Of a stretch of DNA of 64,000 bases, positions 1 to 9,716 are shown piece after piece. Location of the stretch: positions 62,001-126,000 of the forward strand of contig CANMUM010000002.1 of assembly GCA_947501025.1 (NCBI GenBank), read 5' to 3'. Under the pieces are notes generated by a model, which was not told the DNA's origin, made no database searches, and was given only the letters and a program-made list of their open reading frames with translations. This DNA is from an uncultured Paracoccaceae bacterium (GTDB lineage: Bacteria > Pseudomonadota > Alphaproteobacteria > Rhodobacterales > Rhodobacteraceae). Position numbers and translations under genes: made by a program. Position 1 is the first letter of the stretch. The number at the start of each line of letters is the position of its first letter.

Positions 1-648
1 ACCAGTGATGAACTTCTCACAATGCATCAAAAACGGCCCATAACAATTTCTCTGACCCCGAAATTTGCCGAAAGCTGGTTGATGCCCAGGATTTCTGACT
101 TTTGGGAAAAACATCCCGATATCGAAATTGCCTTGCGCCCGTCTGAAGCCAATATTGACTTGAATGATCCCGAATTTGATCTGGCAATAAGGTGTGGTTT
201 TGGTGGTTGGCCAAACACGATATCACATACTTACATCCCCATGAAAATCGTGATTGTGGCAACACCACAATATTTAGAGAAAAATAAAGGGCGTGACTTG
301 CCTGATCTGGATTGGCTCGTTCAAGAAAGTGATTCGCTCAAAGACCGCATTATGGAAATGATGAACACCATCGTTCAGCCTACGAAATATCGGACGCTCC
401 CAACAACAGGCCTTTTGCATGAAGCCATATCGAATGGACTTGGTGTGGGCGCTCTCAATTCTGATTTTGTCCACGATGAAATTAACAGTGGTGCCTTAAA
501 AATAATTGCAACTACAGATGAACATAATCAATATGGCTACCATTTTATCACAAAATCCCAACACCTAAATCCGAATGTTACGGCCTTCTTAAAATGGTTT
601 AAAACAACGATTAATGCTCCAAAACCTGCGCAAAGATTACGGCCATAA
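1..648 (+). CDS. LysR-type transcriptional regulator, C-terminal part (cut by window edge)
   Basis: The frame is open through the left edge, so the start and the DNA-binding helix-turn-helix lie outside the window. About 215 residues are visible. They read as the LysR substrate-binding domain: a first strand ITISLTPKFAESWLMPRI, then HPDIEIALRP, FDLAIRCGFG and VIVATPQYLE, the order seen in GcvA-like members. The inducer cannot be told from this half. The next gene starts 34 bases downstream on the same strand and encodes a lipid acyltransferase, but no functional link is evident. Family call is firm; the regulated genes are unknown. Confidence 0.88.
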   Translation, partial: TSDELLTMHQKRPITISLTPKFAESWLMPRISDFWEKHPDIEIALRPSEANIDLNDPEFDLAIRCGFGGWPNTISHTYIPMKIVIVATPQYLEKNKGRDLPDLDWLVQESDSLKDRIMEMMNTIVQPTKYRTLPTTGLLHEAISNGLGVGALNSDFVHDEINSGALKIIATTDEHNQYGYHFITKSQHLNPNVTAFLKWFKTTINAPKPAQRLRP

Positions 649-682
649 TCGATTGCACTTTTGAAATGACTCTGCATATAGT

Positions 683-1333
683 ATGCTCATGACAAAATTA
701 CTGGCTAATATACTCGGACAAATCATTGTCCTCTTCGCACAGCTCTTAACTGCGGTTCGCCCCTTATGGCGTGGAGCAAGACCTGAAAACAAAACCCGCA
801 TCTATTGTGGCAATCATACTTCAAATGGTGATTTTGTTTTAATATGGACAGCTCTGCCACCGCATATTCGCCGAATGACACGCCCAGTTGCCGCAAGTGA
901 TTATTGGCTCACAACAAAAGTTCGTAGCTTTGTGATTAAATATGTTTTTCGTGCAGTTTTGGTTGATCGTAATCCCGAAACCCGTACTGATGACCCGATT
1001 GCAATGATGGCAGAAGCTACTGATCAAGGCGGATCTTTGATCATTTTTCCAGAAGGTAAGCGCAATATGGGTGATGACATTTTGCTACCTCTTAAAACTG
1101 GTATTTACCATCTGGCAAGCAAGCGCCCAAATTTAGAATTTGTGCCAGTTTGGATCAGCAATCTTAATCGGGCAATGCCAAAAGGCGAGATCATCCCTCT
1201 ACCCCTGCTCTGCTCCGTTAGCTTCGGGACGCCTATCCAAATTAAGGAGGGTGAAGGCAAGGAAGAATTTCTAGAACGTGTGCGCAATGGAATGCTCGCC
1301 ATTGCAACAGATCTGGGAGAATCAAATGACTAA
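683..1333 (+). CDS. lysophospholipid acyltransferase (PlsC family)
   Basis: A 216-residue PlsC-type acyltransferase that would place an acyl chain on a lysophospholipid such as 1-acyl-glycerol-3-phosphate at the inner membrane. The catalytic HxxxxD box is NHTSNGD (His45, Asp50) and the phosphate-binding box is FPEGKRN (residues 122-128). A hydrophobic N-terminus (residues 5-25) would anchor it. An ATG two codons downstream (689) is an equally good start because no strong ribosome site precedes either. It overlaps the next gene, a CdsA-like enzyme, by 8 bases. The pair would make phosphatidate and then CDP-diacylglycerol. The exact acyl acceptor is an inference from this neighbour. Confidence 0.88.
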   Translation: MLMTKLLANILGQIIVLFAQLLTAVRPLWRGARPENKTRIYCGNHTSNGDFVLIWTALPPHIRRMTRPVAASDYWLTTKVRSFVIKYVFRAVLVDRNPETRTDDPIAMMAEATDQGGSLIIFPEGKRNMGDDILLPLKTGIYHLASKRPNLEFVPVWISNLNRAMPKGEIIPLPLLCSVSFGTPIQIKEGEGKEEFLERVRNGMLAIATDLGESND

Positions 1334-2255
1334 TATCTCAGGCCTCACCATTCTCTCTGCCATTGCGGCCATCATATTGATATGCGCAAGCATTATCACA
1401 CAATTTCTCATAGCACGAAAAGGCGAAACAAAGCGACTGATCTGGGTCAATGCCCATATCGCATCTTGGTGGATTATTCTCGCTATATTCCTAATAGCCA
1501 TCTTAATAGGCAAATATGGCATTGTTATACTCTTTGCGATTTGTAGCTTTGCCGCATTGCGAGAATTTCTGACGCTAATCCAATTTGAGCGTGGCGATCA
1601 CTGGTCATTGCTGGCTATTGTCTTCGCGGTCTTGCCTGCGCAATTTTTCTTTGTGGCAGCGAACTGGACTGGCATAGCGCTTGTATTCATCCCCGTTTAT
1701 GGCTTTTTACTCCTGCCAGTTGTCTCCGCGTTCCGCGGGTCGAATAGCGCCTTTTTGCCACGTATTTCTCAATATCAATGGGCCTTAATGCTTTGTGTAT
1801 ATTGCTTATCCCATCTGCCCGCTATCATGTTTATTGAGATTGAAGCCTATAATCACAACTTGCTCTTGCTTGTTTATTTGATCTTTATTGTCGAAATATC
1901 AAAGGCCGCTCAACACGTGATCAGCTCATTATTCGATGCACGAAAACTCGCCCCTCATATTTCAAGAACACGCAATATTGCAGGCTTCTGGGGCGGGATT
2001 GTATTAGCGAGCCTGCTTGGTGCAGCCCTTCATTTAATGACACCATTTGGCATTTTGGGAGCATTTGCAATTTGTTTTGCAACGACCACAATTGGATTAT
2101 GTGGATCACTCGTGATGACCGCAATCAAACGTGATCGTGGCGTGCGCGAATTTGGTTATGCGGTTGATGGGCATGGGGGCTTTCTCGATGGCATGGACGC
2201 ATTGCTTTACGCAGCTCCGATCTTTTATCATCTCACACGTTTCTTCTGGGGTTAG
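1326..2255 (+). CDS. phosphatidate cytidylyltransferase (CdsA family)
   Basis: A polytopic membrane protein of 309 residues that activates phosphatidate with CTP to give CDP-diacylglycerol, the branch point to all phospholipids. The diagnostic motif is at the C-terminus (about residues 281-291): DGHGGFLDGMD, preceded by a basic AIKRDRG stretch. Upstream are seven or eight hydrophobic helices. I chose the ATG at 1326, which has GGAG just upstream and overlaps the plsC stop. A longer frame from 1278 would overlap plsC more deeply. The signature differs slightly from the common KDxxxxxPGHGG form, so it may be a second, pathway-specific CdsA next to a dedicated PlsC. Confidence 0.85.
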   Translation: MTNISGLTILSAIAAIILICASIITQFLIARKGETKRLIWVNAHIASWWIILAIFLIAILIGKYGIVILFAICSFAALREFLTLIQFERGDHWSLLAIVFAVLPAQFFFVAANWTGIALVFIPVYGFLLLPVVSAFRGSNSAFLPRISQYQWALMLCVYCLSHLPAIMFIEIEAYNHNLLLLVYLIFIVEISKAAQHVISSLFDARKLAPHISRTRNIAGFWGGIVLASLLGAALHLMTPFGILGAFAICFATTTIGLCGSLVMTAIKRDRGVREFGYAVDGHGGFLDGMDALLYAAPIFYHLTRFFWG

Positions 2256-2734
2256 TTTTTAGGGCTAAACGGTTGACCATCAAATATCCATTGAGGGCAA
2301 CTATCCCCTTCGATATTTTGAATACGCAATTTCGTTGTCGGACCAAAACCCAAATCATCAAATATGCCTGCATTAACCTCAAAAACAACCGAAATATTAT
2401 CACCGCCAAATATAGGCGTTTCATTCATCGGCTGGGCATTTTTCGCAACAGAGACCAATCTCAACTTATTATCAAAAAACATGATATCAAGCGGCAATGG
2501 TGTATCTTTCATCCAAAAACTCCGCGCACCAGGCTCAGGATATAAAAACACCATCCCTGCCCCATAGGGCATGGATGTACGATTCATAAGCCCTTGATTT
2601 CGCTCTTCTTTTGTTGCCGCCACTTCGGTATCAAAAACAGTCCACCCAGCGCCCGAATGCAAAGATACATCGGCAACACAATCTGCAATCGCAGAGTTTG
2701 CTATGAGAGCCAAAAGCAGACCAATTAATTTCAT
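2252..2734 (-). CDS. DUF192 family periplasmic protein
   Basis: A 160-residue secreted protein with a clear signal peptide (first 17 residues, ending NSAIA). The mature part has the DUF192 pattern: RNQGLMNRTSMPYGAGMVF, then FWMKDTPLPLDIMFFD and VFEVNAGIFDDLG. The family is widespread in alphaproteobacteria and has no assigned reaction. Its start codon overlaps the pdxH stop (ATGA), so it is the second gene of a pdxH operon. It ends tail to tail with the cdsA-like gene with a 3-base overlap. No function should be inferred from the pairing with pdxH. Confidence 0.88.
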   Translation of the reverse strand: MKLIGLLLALIANSAIADCVADVSLHSGAGWTVFDTEVAATKEERNQGLMNRTSMPYGAGMVFLYPEPGARSFWMKDTPLPLDIMFFDNKLRLVSVAKNAQPMNETPIFGGDNISVVFEVNAGIFDDLGFGPTTKLRIQNIEGDSCPQWIFDGQPFSPKN

Positions 2735-3330
2735 GGGTAGAGCCTATTCATTTCCCACTTCGTATCATCAACATTTTTACGCGTCCAACAAAACCGATCA
2801 TGCAACCGGAAGTCGCCCATCCCCCAAAACTCAACCTCAAGAGGAACAACTCGAAATCCGCCCCAATTATCAGGTCTTTTCAATGCCTTAGAGGGATCAA
2901 TATTTTTCCAAGCCTTCGTTAATATATCCCGATGATCAAGAACTTGTGATTGTTTTGATACCCACGCGCCCAATCTCGAGCCCTCTGCGCGAGACAAAAA
3001 ATACCGATTAGATTGCTCAGGCGAAACCTTCTCAACCAAACCGCGAACTCTGATTTGGCGCTGCAATGGTTTATAATAAAGATTAAATGCCGCTTTCCCA
3101 TTGAGCAATTCTTGGCCTTTTTTGCCGTCATAATTGGTATAAAAAACAAAGCCGTTTTCTTCAATTTCGCGCATATAAACAATGCGCACATTAGGCATTC
3201 CATGATCATCAACCGTTGCCAGATCAATCGCTTCAATATCGGTTTCACCGCTTTCTTGAGCAAATTGCATCCAAGATTTCACAACCTCAAATGGATTTGA
3301 AACGGGATCATCACCACCAAAAAATTCCAT
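2731..3330 (-). CDS. pdxH: pyridoxamine 5'-phosphate oxidase
   Basis: A 199-residue FMN enzyme that oxidises pyridoxine or pyridoxamine 5'-phosphate to pyridoxal 5'-phosphate in the cytosol. Recognised from NVRIVYMREIEENGFVFYTN, the FMN-contact stretch KAAFNLYYKPLQRQIRVRG, SRLGAWVSKQS, and the conserved C-terminal end WEMNRLYP. A good ribosome site, AGAGGT, sits 5-6 bases before the ATG. It is transcribed divergently from fabI and is followed by the DUF192 gene with a 4-base overlap. Full length for the family. Confidence 0.96.
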   Translation of the reverse strand: MEFFGGDDPVSNPFEVVKSWMQFAQESGETDIEAIDLATVDDHGMPNVRIVYMREIEENGFVFYTNYDGKKGQELLNGKAAFNLYYKPLQRQIRVRGLVEKVSPEQSNRYFLSRAEGSRLGAWVSKQSQVLDHRDILTKAWKNIDPSKALKRPDNWGGFRVVPLEVEFWGMGDFRLHDRFCWTRKNVDDTKWEMNRLYP

Positions 3331-3426
3331 AATTTACCTCTTTGCCTAAAACTATCGCCATATCACGGCTTGATGCAAGCACGAGTTTAATCTAGATAGT
3401 TAAAGAAAACTGTAAGGAGGTTAAAA

Positions 3427-4242
3427 ATGACAGGTATAATGGCAGGAAAACGTGGCCTTATCATGGGGCTAGCCAATGATAAATCGATCGCATGGGGAAT
3501 TGCACAAGCGTGCCACGAACAAGGTGCAGAGCTTGCATTTTCTTATATGGGCGATGCGTTTAAAAAGCGTGTAGAGCCTCTAGCAGCATCAATCGGCGTA
3601 GACACACTTGTCGATTGTGACGTATCGGATGGTGCTTCTATTGATGCAGCTTTCGCAGAGATTGAGAAAAAATGGGGCAAGCTTGATTTTCTTGTACACG
3701 CTATCGGATTCTCAGATAAAAACGAACTTCGCGGACGCTATGTTGATACAAGCTATGACAACTTCATGATGACCATGGATGTATCATGCTGGTCATTCAC
3801 GGCTGTTGCACAACGCGCAGAAAAACTCATGACGGACGGCGGATCAATGCTAACGCTGACTTATTACGGCGCAGAAAAAGTTATGCCACATTACAATGTT
3901 ATGGGCGTTGCAAAAGCTGCACTTGAAGCATCTGTGAAATATATGGCGATGGATCTTGGTCCAAAAAATATCCGTGTGAACGCGCTTTCAGCAGGACCGA
4001 TCAAAACACTCGCCGCCTCTGGCATTGGTGATTTTCGCTACATTTTGAAATGGAATGAACTGAATTCGCCGCTTCGTCGTAATGTCACACAGCAAGACGT
4101 TGGAAAATCCGCGATGTATTTACTTTCTGATCTTTCTTCAGGTGTGACAGGTGAGAACCATCACGTGGATGCAGGCTATCAAGTTGTTGGTATGAAAGCT
4201 GAAGATGCGCCTGATATCGATGTGGTGACAGGTCGTAAATAA
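3427..4242 (+). CDS. fabI: enoyl-[acyl-carrier-protein] reductase (NADH)
   Basis: A 271-residue short-chain dehydrogenase of the FabI type, which reduces trans-2-enoyl-ACP in the last step of each fatty acid elongation cycle. It shows the divergent nucleotide site GLANDKSIAWGIA and the catalytic pair Tyr156-x6-Lys163 (YNVMGVAK), the spacing specific to FabI, with another Tyr at 146. SAGPIKTLAASGI is the substrate-loop region. A near-perfect ribosome site (AAGGAGG at 3414-3420) precedes the ATG at 3427. It is a single-gene unit closed by a hairpin terminator just downstream. Confidence 0.97.
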   Translation: MTGIMAGKRGLIMGLANDKSIAWGIAQACHEQGAELAFSYMGDAFKKRVEPLAASIGVDTLVDCDVSDGASIDAAFAEIEKKWGKLDFLVHAIGFSDKNELRGRYVDTSYDNFMMTMDVSCWSFTAVAQRAEKLMTDGGSMLTLTYYGAEKVMPHYNVMGVAKAALEASVKYMAMDLGPKNIRVNALSAGPIKTLAASGIGDFRYILKWNELNSPLRRNVTQQDVGKSAMYLLSDLSSGVTGENHHVDAGYQVVGMKAEDAPDIDVVTGRK

Positions 4243-4267
4243 TCTCACCAAATTCACGAAATATTAC

Positions 4268-4295
4268 AAAAGCCGCGCTAATTCCGCGGCTTTTT
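4268..4295. terminator. bidirectional intrinsic terminator between fabI and the GNAT gene
   Basis: Stem AGCCGCG (4271-4277) pairs with CGCGGCT (4285-4291) around a 7-base loop, flanked by A-rich sequence on the left and TTTTT on the right. It ends fabI on the plus strand. The left arm holds the stop codon region of the minus-strand GNAT gene (stop 4278-4280), so the last six codons of that gene form the other arm. Confidence 0.85.
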
Positions 4296-4868
4296 CATTT
4301 GCCAATTCAAATGCGTTTTTACAGTTGGCCATTCACTATTAATGATGGAATAAACAACCGTATCACGCAATGATCCATCGCTTATGCGCATATGATTGCG
4401 GAGCAAACCATCATATTTTGCACCAAGCCGTTCGATCGCTGCGCGACTTTGAAAGTTCATCGCATGGGTACGAAATTCAACGGCAATACAATCAAGTTTC
4501 TCAAAAGCGTGTTCAAGCATCAAAATCTTACATTCCGTATTTATGGGCCCGCCTTGGACAGATTTACGATACCAAGTTGAGCCAATTTCCACACGCTTAT
4601 GAACCGCGTCAATATGCATATAGCTTGTCATCCCAACAGCCTTACCGCTCGCCTTTTCAACAACCGCAAAGGGCAGCATATTATCCTTGGCAATGCGTGT
4701 TTCAATCTCTGCTCTCATCTCTTGTGAGTTCGGTACAGATGTATACCAAATCTTGTGCAATTCGCCATCATTCGCAGCCTCCACAAGATCATCATGATGC
4801 CCCATAGCCAAAGGCTCTAGGCGTGCAAATCGTCCCTCCAAAACCACATCATCTGGCCAGCTTTGCAT
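4278..4868 (-). CDS. GNAT family N-acetyltransferase (RimJ/RimL type)
   Basis: A 196-residue acetyltransferase of the RimJ/RimL-like branch. The N-terminus VLEGRFARLEPLAMGHHDDL is the usual entry strand, AVGMTSYMHIDAVHKRVEIG and GSTWYRKSVQGGPINTECK form the acetyl-CoA core, and VEFRTHAMNFQSRAAIERLGA is the C-terminal motif. In the family this fold modifies protein N-termini or small metabolites; the substrate here cannot be read. It lies tail to tail with fabI, and its stop is embedded in the shared terminator stem. It is likely a single-gene unit. Confidence 0.87.
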   Translation of the reverse strand: MQSWPDDVVLEGRFARLEPLAMGHHDDLVEAANDGELHKIWYTSVPNSQEMRAEIETRIAKDNMLPFAVVEKASGKAVGMTSYMHIDAVHKRVEIGSTWYRKSVQGGPINTECKILMLEHAFEKLDCIAVEFRTHAMNFQSRAAIERLGAKYDGLLRNHMRISDGSLRDTVVYSIINSEWPTVKTHLNWQMKKPRN

Positions 4869-4948
4869 ATCTCTTCCTCAAATTGTATTCCCCCTATTGA
4901 CTAGCCCCAAAAAAACTTCAACACAAGAATTATAAATTAGGGAAAACC

Positions 4949-5092
4949 ATGATCAGATATATCACATTCGTCACAACTGCTTTTTTCACATTGATATCTT
5001 GTGGCGAGCCCAAATGCGATAACCTCAATCATTCTGAAGTTGATCAGTGGAAAAGCTGCATGGACTATCATATGAAGCGAATGGATAGATAA
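4949..5092 (+). CDS. small predicted lipoprotein, 47 residues
   Basis: A short frame that starts ATG at 4949 after GGGAAAACC and encodes 47 residues: MIRYITFVTTAFFTLISC then GEPKCDNLN and a tail ending MKRMDR. The first 18 residues are a lipoprotein signal with lipobox LISC, giving a mature lipid-anchored peptide of only 30 residues with two more cysteines. The stop overlaps the start of the LysE-family gene (TAATG), which argues for translational coupling and for the frame being real. I do not recognise a family. It may be a small partner or simply a leader for the exporter. Confidence 0.6.
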   Translation: MIRYITFVTTAFFTLISCGEPKCDNLNHSEVDQWKSCMDYHMKRMDR

Positions 5093-5694
5093 TGACCTTA
5101 TCTTCAATCATCGCATTTGATCTTGGCATTGCCGCTGCTGCCATTGCACCTGGCCCCGCATTTGTATTGACCGCTCAAACCGCTTTGCGCACGGGAAAGT
5201 CGGCGGGTTTGCTTGTCGCATTTGGGGTTGTGCTCGCAGCCTCCCTTTGGCTCAATGCCAGCTTCTTTGGTCTTTCGGCCTTTCTCGCAGTTTTTCCACA
5301 AACTGAGTTCATTCTCAAAATCGCAGGTGGAGCCTATCTCATCTATCTCGGTGTGATGATGTGGATCCATGCCCATCAGCCACTTGATATGACAAATGTT
5401 CAAACTTCTAAAAACTCACATTTCTTTCGCGGCTGGCTGATCAATATCACCAACCCAAAAGCATTTGTTTTCACATCAGCAATCGTGCTAGCCACCGTTC
5501 CACAAAATACAACACTATTTCATTGGGCATTTTTACTTGGCAATCACTTTGTCATTGAAATGAGCTGGCTTGCGCTTTGTGTATTCGTCCTTTCAACCCG
5601 CACAGCGCGCGAACTCTATCTTGCTCGCAAAATATATTTTGATCGTGGCTGTGCCATTATGCTTGTATGTCTCGGGGTATCGATTGCGTTTTAG
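5092..5694 (+). CDS. LysE/RhtB family amino-acid exporter
   Basis: A 200-residue inner-membrane protein with about six hydrophobic helices. It carries the family hallmark near the N-terminus, GIAAAAIAPGPAFVLTAQTA, followed by ALRTGKSAGLLVAFGV, IAGGAYLIYLGVMMW and GWLINITNPKAFVF. Members export amino acids or similar small metabolites by proton exchange; the substrate is not predictable. The ATG overlaps the stop of the 47-residue lipoprotein frame by one base. Residues after 165 are more basic than usual but the length is normal. Confidence 0.9.
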   Translation: MTLSSIIAFDLGIAAAAIAPGPAFVLTAQTALRTGKSAGLLVAFGVVLAASLWLNASFFGLSAFLAVFPQTEFILKIAGGAYLIYLGVMMWIHAHQPLDMTNVQTSKNSHFFRGWLINITNPKAFVFTSAIVLATVPQNTTLFHWAFLLGNHFVIEMSWLALCVFVLSTRTARELYLARKIYFDRGCAIMLVCLGVSIAF

Positions 5695-5805
5695 CTCGCC
5701 CATTTTATCACAGACAATGCCCGAATTTTAATTTAGCCGCGCGCTCCTTGGAAACCATAATGCGTTTTAGTATACATATAAAAACTCACCCGAATCGAGG
5801 ATATC

Positions 5806-6315
5806 ATGACCGAACAACTTCCCCACGAAAAAGGCTTTCACATCTCTTGGGATCAAATTCATCGCGATAGCCGAGCGCTCGCATGGCGTTTAGATGGCAA
5901 AGGCCCTAGCACTGAGGGCGAGTGGAAAGCCATTTTGGCCGTTACCCGTGGTGGATTGACCCCTGCTATGATTGTGGCAAGGGAGCTGAATATCCGTACG
6001 ATTGAAAGCGTGTCTGTTAAATCTTATGATTACAAAAACCAGTCAGAAGCCATTGAGCTAAAGCCAGCAAATCCAGAACTTATTGGCGAAGGTGAAGGCA
6101 TATTGGTTATTGATGACTTAGTGGATAGCGGAAAAACGCTAGAATTTCTGCGCGAAAAATTCCCGAAAGCGCATTACGCCACCGTATACGCAAAGCCAAA
6201 AGGCGTGCCACAAGTGGATACATTCATCACCGAAGTGAGCCAAGATACATGGATCTTCTTCCCTTGGGATATGGCGATGCAATATGTTCAGCCCTATCGC
6301 GGCATTGATGATTAG
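5806..6315 (+). CDS. gpt: xanthine(-guanine) phosphoribosyltransferase
   Basis: A 169-residue purine salvage enzyme that joins xanthine or guanine to PRPP. The PRPP-binding loop [11 protein letters not shown] is at residues 101-111. [20 protein letters not shown] and [10 protein letters not shown] match the Gpt pattern, and the C-terminal [11 protein letters not shown] is the purine-specificity region. The protein has a somewhat longer N-terminus than the E. coli enzyme ([19 protein letters not shown] aligns with its start). The stop overlaps the start of the downstream LprI-like gene. Preceded by a 111-base intergenic region that must hold its promoter. Confidence 0.95.
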   Translation: MTEQLPHEKGFHISWDQIHRDSRALAWRLDGKGPSTEGEWKAILAVTRGGLTPAMIVARELNIRTIESVSVKSYDYKNQSEAIELKPANPELIGEGEGILVIDDLVDSGKTLEFLREKFPKAHYATVYAKPKGVPQVDTFITEVSQDTWIFFPWDMAMQYVQPYRGIDD

Positions 6316-6886
6316 TCGGTTTTGCTCAATTATAGGCCTGATCTTACTCATACCAGCTTCGATTTTTGCCCAAACACCCTTCTTAGAACAGGACGGCATT
6401 CAAGACTTATCAGTTCAACTCGAACATTGCATCAAAGATCAAGTTGACAAAACTGAATGTATCGGAACTTTTTCTATAGCATGCCTTCAGACATCCAAAG
6501 GTCAAACCACGCAAGGCATGATGTTATGCCAGACCCAAGAGGCAGATGCTTGGGATATATTGCTCAATCATTATTATCAAATTACCAAAACCAAGCTTGA
6601 AAATTACAACTCTCAAGATAGGAATTTTGTACCAGAGGGCGATCCATCTGAAGTCTACCAGAATGCCCAGCGAGCTTGGTTAGCCTTTAGGAGTGCTGAA
6701 ATAGAAAAAGAACTTTTGATTTGGTATGGCGGGTCTGGCTCACAAGTGTTTTCTATGAAAAAACACTTAGATTTAACTGCTATGCGCACAATTGAATTAT
6801 TTTCCTTTTGCCGCTCAATAATCGATGAACCCGACCTCATCACGACTGCATGCTTGCTTTATTCAACACAAATCGAAGCGCGTTAA
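6308..6886 (+). CDS. secreted LprI/DUF1311-like protein
   Basis: A 192-residue exported protein. Starting at the ATG at 6308, which overlaps the gpt stop, gives a good signal peptide ([21 protein letters not shown]). The region [18 protein letters not shown] matches the core of the DUF1311 (LprI-like) family, where an xAWxxFR stretch is conserved; several cysteines are placed as in that family. Some LprI members inhibit lysozyme, but most have no tested function. A longer start at 6284 would spoil the signal peptide. The coupling to gpt looks positional only. Confidence 0.72.
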   Translation: MISRFCSIIGLILLIPASIFAQTPFLEQDGIQDLSVQLEHCIKDQVDKTECIGTFSIACLQTSKGQTTQGMMLCQTQEADAWDILLNHYYQITKTKLENYNSQDRNFVPEGDPSEVYQNAQRAWLAFRSAEIEKELLIWYGGSGSQVFSMKKHLDLTAMRTIELFSFCRSIIDEPDLITTACLLYSTQIEAR

Positions 6887-6929
6887 CTTTCTGGTTTTCA
6901 AATATCATACAAAGGCGTAAACTGTATGC

Positions 6930-7352
6930 ATGAACTCTACCATAAAAACAACGACAATCGCCGATCGCGCCCGTGAAAAAGGGCTCCGTATGACACCACA
7001 ACGTGTTGTCATTGCAAGCGTGATTGATGCCTCTAGCGATCATCCAGATGCAGAGAAAATCCGCATTCGCGCGCAAGAGCATGATGCCAAGATTTCGCTG
7101 GCCACCATATATCGCACCCTCAAACAATTCGAGGATGAAGGCATATTAGAACGCCTTGATTTTGGTGATGGCCGTGCGCGTTTTGAAGATGCAAAGCGCG
7201 CCCATCATGATCATTTACTGGATATAGATTCGGGTGAGGTCATTGAATTTGTTGATCCTGAAGTGGAAGCGCTTCAGGAAAAAATCGCAGCGCGTCTCGG
7301 CTTTGAGCTGATCGGCCATAAATTCGAACTATATGGTAAAAAAATAAAGTAA
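6930..7352 (+). CDS. Fur family metal-responsive repressor (Fur/Mur type)
   Basis: A 140-residue Fur-family regulator. The winged helix covers LRMTPQRVVIASVIDASSDHPDAEKI to SLATIYRTLKQFEDEGI, and the metal site is AHHDHLLDIDSGEVIEFVDPE. Where enterobacterial Fur has CxxCG after HHDH, this protein has no cysteine, so the structural CxxC zinc site is absent, as is common in the alphaproteobacterial Fur/Mur group that responds to manganese. It is not an Irr or Zur by these signatures. It may control iron or manganese uptake genes outside the window. The start is ATG at 6930 and a 33-base gap precedes the EamA transporter. Confidence 0.9.
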   Translation: MNSTIKTTTIADRAREKGLRMTPQRVVIASVIDASSDHPDAEKIRIRAQEHDAKISLATIYRTLKQFEDEGILERLDFGDGRARFEDAKRAHHDHLLDIDSGEVIEFVDPEVEALQEKIAARLGFELIGHKFELYGKKIK

Positions 7353-7386
7353 AGCCCCACTTGCTATTGCCACGATTTGCGTCTTA

Positions 7387-8277
7387 ATGAGCTTTATGAA
7401 CAATTCACAAAACAGCCAAAATACGACAGGTATTATCTTTATGATTGCAGCCATGGCAGGCTTTGCACTTGAAGATTTATTCATGAAAAAAATGGGCGCA
7501 TTTTGGAGCCCTATGCAGATCCTTGTGGTCATTGGAATCCTTGGTGGTGTAGTCTATGCCATTATTGCACGCATGCAAGGTATCAATGTTTTTGATCGCA
7601 AATTGCTCGATAGCAAAGCTCTCTTGCGGATGCTATTTGAGGCCATCGGCACAATCGCTTTTGCAAGCTCGATCATACTGGGTTCCGTTTCTCTAGCCTC
7701 CACGATTGTTCAGGCTATGCCGCTTCTTGTCACCATGGGCGCAGCCATCTTCCTTGGTGAGCAAGTCGGTTGGCGCCGTTGGAGTGCAATATTTGTAGGG
7801 CTATTTGGCGTGATATTGGTTATGGAGCCTTGGAGCGCCGAGTTCAGCCCCTACACGCTCCTTGCATTTATTGGCGTGATCGGTCTCTCTGCGCGCGATC
7901 TTGTCACCCGTGTGATTTCACTCGATATTCCAAGCATTTCAATCGCCACATGGGGTTTTTGGTCAATCGTTCCCACCAGTTTGATATTGATGCTTTTTGG
8001 GCAAGGCTTCACCTCATATCCAATAGAAATTTCCCTCCCCATCATCGGGGCGCTGGCATTTGGTATGACGGGTTATTACCTCCTTATTCGCGCTATGCGC
8101 ATTGGAGACATCGCAGTCATTACACCGTTTCGATATAGCCGTTTGATTTTCGGTGGTTTGATTGGTGTTGTGATTTTCGGCGAACAACTTTCTATATCCG
8201 CTATCATTGGCGCTTTGATTATTTTGGCGACAGGCCTTTATACTTTTATGCGCGAACGCAAACTCAAGAGCGAATAA
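7387..8277 (+). CDS. EamA/DMT family transporter
   Basis: A 296-residue inner-membrane protein with ten predicted helices in two EamA repeats: the first begins GIIFMIAAMAGFALEDLFMKK, the second begins LLAFIGVIGLSARDLVTRV. LGEQVGWRRWSAIFVGLFGV and FGEQLSISAIIGALIILATG are the matching ends of the two repeats. Such proteins move metabolites, often amino acids or nucleosides, and the substrate is unknown. An in-frame ATG at 7396 is an alternative start. It follows the Fur gene by 34 bases, possibly in one transcript. Confidence 0.9.
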   Translation: MSFMNNSQNSQNTTGIIFMIAAMAGFALEDLFMKKMGAFWSPMQILVVIGILGGVVYAIIARMQGINVFDRKLLDSKALLRMLFEAIGTIAFASSIILGSVSLASTIVQAMPLLVTMGAAIFLGEQVGWRRWSAIFVGLFGVILVMEPWSAEFSPYTLLAFIGVIGLSARDLVTRVISLDIPSISIATWGFWSIVPTSLILMLFGQGFTSYPIEISLPIIGALAFGMTGYYLLIRAMRIGDIAVITPFRYSRLIFGGLIGVVIFGEQLSISAIIGALIILATGLYTFMRERKLKSE

Positions 8278-8388
8278 TTCGGCGGCAAGAACAATAATAG
8301 AAACCTCAATATTTTTATATTTGATATGCCCTCCTCAAACCAAAACTCACAATCATCATAATAGGAACGTATGGACGTTACGTCATAA

Positions 8389-9711
<1,323 letters not shown>

Positions 9712-9716
9712 TCATA

